A stretch of 64,000 nucleotides of DNA from Haemonchus contortus (Eukaryota > Nematoda > Chromadorea > Rhabditida > Trichostrongylidae). Where the stretch lies: positions 44,628,651 through 44,692,650 of the forward strand of contig LS997563.1 of the NCBI GenBank assembly GCA_000469685.2, in the 5' to 3' direction. The notes under the pieces are model-generated. The model did no database searches. It saw nothing but the letters and a program-made list of their open reading frames with translations, and had not been told where the DNA came from. Positions 59,939 through 64,000 of this stretch are shown in pieces; position 1 is the stretch's first letter, and each line of letters opens with the position of its first letter. A program made the position numbers and the translations under genes.

Positions 59939-61960
59939 CTTTCTTAAACTTTTATTAAGTAATTCACTGTAATATTCTGAAAGTTATTGAAACAATCCGT
60001 TTCGTTCTAACAACTAGCTTTGTTATTGTCGCAGTTGTAAGAAAAAGTGTCGTCGTTGGATTTATCCTATACGGATTTCCGCAATTTTCTCGGCCAGCTG
60101 TGTGCGCTGTTGTAACATGCCAGGCCATTCTGCGATCCTCAACTGAAAACTGAGCCTTAGCTGTCGCTCATGTGCCGCTTTTCATTGTTGGGTTCTTTCA
60201 CGGAGAAGCCGTTTTTTTTTTGTTTATCTGCGTACTTCGATTTGAACTTTTACGTTTTCATGACTGAACGCTCGTATTCAACCACAAAGTTTATGAAGCA
60301 AAAGCAGCTCCATATTCACCAAGCTTAATCCAGTCTTGTTTTACTGTGAGCTGGAATGTCCGAATATCCTGCAGTTCAGAATTCCACCATTATTTTTGAT
60401 CCCCTTTTCTACAGACAAAATTGTATTGACTCTGACTTTCTTATGATACCTGATTCTTACATTTGATAGCAACTAATAGGGAGAGAATCTGTCGAAACTC
60501 TGCAGTAGTCCGAGTTTCTCTTATGATTTGCTGGAAGCCTCCATGGGGATTCTATATAAGGACACTACCCATGCATATACGCATATAAGGCTATCTCCTT
60601 GCTTATTTGACCATATAATGACGGAGCTGTTTGTCTATATTCAACTCGCACTTCTTTTTTGCTCTCGAACCCGCCTACTCAGCCGCTGAGAGTCACTGAA
60701 TCTTATGTCAAGCATTTGGCTGTGAAGTCTCTGCTTAACGTTTCTGGGCACGCCCCGTTCCAACACTTCAAAGCCTGAAACAACAAGATCGAAAATGAAC
60801 CCCAATCTCGTTAAACGATAGCGATGTCATGAATTTTTTTGAGTAAAAATGTAGTTGGGGGAGGAGGCGAGCACTGCTTTCTCCCAACATCGAGAACTAG
60901 GCCGCAGAGGAGGGGTCGCAGACTTAGAGATCCGATAAATGATGCTCAGGAACATTGATTCTTGAAAAGTAAGAAGAAACTATAGTTTTCCTCACATAAG
61001 CCTTGATCAATCGAATACTTTGTTCTCACCCCATCCCAGTCTTCTGCATGAGCTGATTATTTCCTTCACCAAGGTACTTCTCTTTAAAGACTCAGGAGGC
61101 CCTTCCAATCACATATTCACCAACTCCCAATATGTCATGCGTATACTAGTGGGTATCCTCTTAGGGCAAGTCTATGAAACTTCATAGAGTCCCTATTACC
61201 CGAACGAGTGATTTAAACTTCTCGGTAGGTACCCCCAAATAATCCAACTCAATCTATCAGAATCAGGAGTAAGAGATGATCTGAACAACCTTAAAGGGAA
61301 TGCTGAATGGATTCTTACCTGAGCTGAGAACATTTGGGAGAATGTCCATCCTGGGATGACCTATCAATGTTTATGTCTCCTGATTTCAAAACTTGCATTT
61401 TGCGAACAGCTCGGGTGACTCTGAAAATCAGAAAGATCGCAGCCGTAGATAATAGCATTGAGCAGACTGCTGTTACGTAGGGCAACAGTAGTGAGCAACT
61501 GTTCAGCGACAGCTATATCCCCAACCTTCGTCACGCCTTCCTACTTACAAAATCTCCTTAACTGGATGCATTTTTCGGTCCAGCGAGGTTTGAATCTGGC
61601 ACATATGAAGGTGAACCTAAATTTTTCCGGTCCCATATAGGTACTACTGAAAAAGAGGCTTTTCCCTTCCCAATCACAAAACACGCATGCTCGAGAGGTT
61701 TATAAATAGCTTCAACACGAGTTCGAGATCTTCCCCGGGTGTTCGTGCTGACAAGCCGAGGAAACCAAATAATCGTACCCGCTGAGTGATTTGTGGGCGG
61801 TCCTGCCAACGGCATCTGTTTCAATTAGTCTATCAAAAAACCTCGCCACACATTCAACGTCGTCTCGTCTCCTCCCGCTCTTTGCCGCCCGTCATCCCCC
61901 TGTTCGGCCGGTCACATCTCCTTCCCATCCCTTTGGAGACCCATCCATCCACTACTGTGC
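59939..61960. other. Intergenic, upstream of the small tail-anchored gene
   Basis: No exon can be supported. Frames at 61458-61640 plus and 61558-61824 minus overlap and lack support. The last 120 bases before 61970 are unusually rich in C and T, which would suit a promoter and trans-splice acceptor region. Confidence 0.45.
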
Positions 61961-61970
61961 TGTAATTCAG
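61961..61970 (+). promoter_or_regulatory. Probable trans-splice acceptor
   Basis: TGTAATTCAG ends at 61970, 11 bases before the ATG at 61982, after a long pyrimidine-rich region. No upstream exon is evident, so spliced-leader addition is the simplest reading. Confidence 0.5.
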
Positions 61971-61981
61971 AACGAGCGACA

Positions 61982-63544
61982 ATGGAGCTGCTGAGCTCAC
62001 CGAGTTATCATCATATTTCACCTATCACAAGATCACGAAGTGATGTGCGCACATCAGCTATGAGGAGGTTAGTACTGTCGCTTTTTCAATTGCTGTATAA
62101 TTCAAAAAAAAAAAACTGGAACAATTTTGGTTAGCTATTTGTTGTAGTGAAATCCTAGAGTTAGTCCATTCATCGGGAGGAAATGAGGCTGCTCGAGGCT
62201 CTGGATCGAACTTTTTAGTGAACCCCAGGTCCCATCGTACACCCAATAACTCACTTGAATGAGAAGCTATTATACTGAACACTTGTTATTGCTGTACTTA
62301 AGGCAGCTACTAGAAACACACAGTTGTGTGGGGGTTACAGGGATACCTACGCGAGGGACATTACTGATATGTCATAAAACGGATGTCTATTCTGCACGTG
62401 GTCCTACCCCCTCTCCCGCTTCCCTCGTTATTTGAAGGTACTGTAGTTCAAATACGAGCGAGTCCTAACTGTACAGTAGCCCCTGGACACATAGAGTCAA
62501 GAACGGCTGTCCCATGGGATGATCTCTGCTTTTCTGAGAACGGAAAAGAGGGACGAACGTTCCCTATCGTGCCCATAGAAACGGTCTTCACGGGGCCCTA
62601 GTAGCCAGCGAAGATGCAAGGTGAAATATGCAGTTAGGCGACCACATTTTATTCTTCGAAGCAGAAAAGCGCTTCATAAAGTCCGTAGGCAAAAGTTCCT
62701 TGAATGTCTTGATTGGGAGGGGGACATAGGTGGAGAACCTTGGCTTTGCAAACCCCTCACACACTGGGTTCCCGAATGCTTGATGAACCCACAAAAAAGA
62801 GTGATGGATTAAACAACGATTTTCACTACCCTCTTTTGGAGGCCTTAACATTTTCAGAATGTAATCCAAAATAATGCCGACGTCCTATATTTGTTTTCTT
62901 GAGATCAGAGAACACCTAACTACAGTATTCTTTAGGTTGGGTAAAAGTATTTCAATAATTTTGAGAGCGGGTGGAGGTATTGTATTGGCAAGTGGCGCAG
63001 TATCGCACGCGTATGCTCCTGTGTTCTAACCCCGAACCAACCAATCTTTCCAACTCTCGAGGGTAGGCTGATCTGTACCAGACCAGTCTGGAAGGAGAAA
63101 AGCATTGGCTTGTACATCGGCGACCCCCGAAGTCACTGTATGAATACGCTTTTGAAAGACTACGACGCTTCTGAAAGCCCATTGCGGGGCGAACACGGCA
63201 GCGGGCTTGAGCACCGAAGGTCTTATCACTTTAGTTCGAAAAGCAGTGCGGTGAAGAAATGCTTTTTTTTGCCATATTTGACTATCTATAGGTCATTTTC
63301 CACAGTTTTGGTGCATTACAGGTCATATTCGTTTTCCGGATCAGGATCAGCACTATCTCATAGCTCGTCCGCATCGCAATTCACTCGCCCACCATCATAT
63401 GGATATGGAGGCGGTTATATGGCCCGAAGTCTCAGTAGATGTGGTACGGGTCTATTTGATGTTAGCGAATTCCATACTGTCTATACGGCTGCTTCAGTTT
63501 TTCTTGGCGCTGTCGGACTTTTGTTTATAATCTGGTTCGCATAA
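61982..63544 (+). CDS. Small Ser-rich protein with C-terminal membrane anchor
   Basis: Two exons join in phase: 61982-62067 (28 codons plus two bases, donor AG/GTTAGT) and 63322-63544 (acceptor CATTACAG, TAA at 63542-63544), giving 102 residues. The N-terminal part is Ser/Arg/His rich (SPSYHHISPITRSRSDVRTS, then SYSFSGSGSALSHSSSASQF); a glycine and tyrosine patch (SYGYGGGYMARS) follows, and the chain ends in one hydrophobic helix (VYTAASVFLGAVGLLFIIWF) with a single residue after it. That is a tail-anchored topology with the Ser-rich part in the cytosol. The RS-rich sequence could be a phosphorylation target. The 1.25 kb intron contains a SINE; an extra small exon inside it cannot be excluded. 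Family not recognised. Confidence 0.55.
62967..63192 (+). repeat. SINE in the intron of the small tail-anchored gene
   Basis: The head is GCGGGTGGAGGTATTGTATT with a damaged A box, the B box is TGTTCTAACCCC, and the body is recognisable through ACCAGACCAGTCTGGAAGGA and TTGCGGGGC. The tail is missing. Confidence 0.7.
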
Positions 63545-64000
63545 ACTTCAGGTCATCATAGTTGTGGCCTTAGGTAGCACCTCTAAAGGGGAACATTCTA
63601 GCTTGGAATGGGGCCTACCTGAAGATTACCGTACCTGTTTTTATGGGGCCAAAGCCTCTCCATTGCATTTTTCAAATTGCTCGGAGCTTTTCGATACAAC
63701 AGAGCTCAAAAGATTTGAGGTGTTGGGGGCTTTATGTAGCCTTTGCTTCTCTACCCTCCCACTTTTGTCACCTGTGCTCAAGCATGTCAGAGTTCATTTA
63801 AGTTCATAGTAGTGGAATCGTTACTCTAACTGGTGATAGTGATACGGTAGTGGGAAGAATATCTTGTATAGTCTGTAAATGCAGAATCATTTCTGTATTG
63901 TATATTTATCTAATAATGTACATATACCGTAGAAATGGTTTAGTAACTTTTCTCGTTATACGGTGTGTACCTTCTCTGGTCAATTTATGGGTTGTAAATG
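63545..64000 (+). other. Probable 3' UTR and downstream sequence
   Basis: No canonical AATAAA is seen in the 455 bases after the TAA; an AATAATG near 63913 is the nearest resemblance. A frame at 63564-63809 exists but has no support. Confidence 0.4.

Noticed and set aside
1..64000. CRISPR arrays, bacterial operons, ribosome binding sites, rRNA
   Set aside because: None seen; spliced genes, pol III SINEs and Tc1/mariner relics show eukaryotic nuclear DNA.

Overview
The window reads as animal nuclear DNA, most likely nematode. Genes are split into many small exons with GT..AG introns and TTTCAG-type acceptors. Two probable first exons start a few bases after such an acceptor, as expected for spliced-leader trans-splicing. 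Tc1/mariner relics and tRNA-derived SINEs are common. I cannot name the species. Gene density is low, and the first 37 kb holds almost only repeats and relics.

Layout. 86-2712 is a 2.6 kb foldback element with arms of about 1.07 kb. 2.7-37.9 kb is gene-poor: copies of one tRNA-derived SINE family, a rearranged mariner relic (6098-7020), an internally deleted Tc1-like element (28051-28613), minor repeats, and a few open frames I cannot place. 37.9-39.5 kb (minus) is a cluster of long open frames in different phases, probably a decayed or heavily split gene of unknown identity. 39.6-46.2 kb (plus) is a nearly complete Spinster-family transporter gene of at least 13 exons. 46.8-50.9 kb (minus) is a six-exon gene of the FRAG1/PGAP2 family that converges on it. 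The first intron of that gene holds a small opposite-strand gene (about 49.28-50.13 kb) for a membrane-anchored coiled-coil protein. 51.0-51.6 kb is a SINE interrupted by an LTR-like sequence. 53.2-55.0 kb has weak exon candidates, one echoing the FRAG1-like gene. 59.3-59.9 kb (minus) has two protein-like open frames, one with a C-terminal membrane anchor. 62.0-63.5 kb (plus) is a two-exon gene for a small tail-anchored protein.

How they relate. The Spinster-like (lysosomal lipid efflux) and FRAG1-like (GPI-anchor lipid remodelling) genes both touch membrane lipid biology, but they are neighbours converging at their 3' ends and nothing suggests co-regulation. SINEs sit in introns of the FRAG1-like and small tail-anchored genes, and short inverted repeats sit in Spinster introns. 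No rRNA, functional tRNA, CRISPR array, operon or bacterial-type feature was seen. All gene models are hand translations joined by phase-consistent splice sites; no search or alignment was run.
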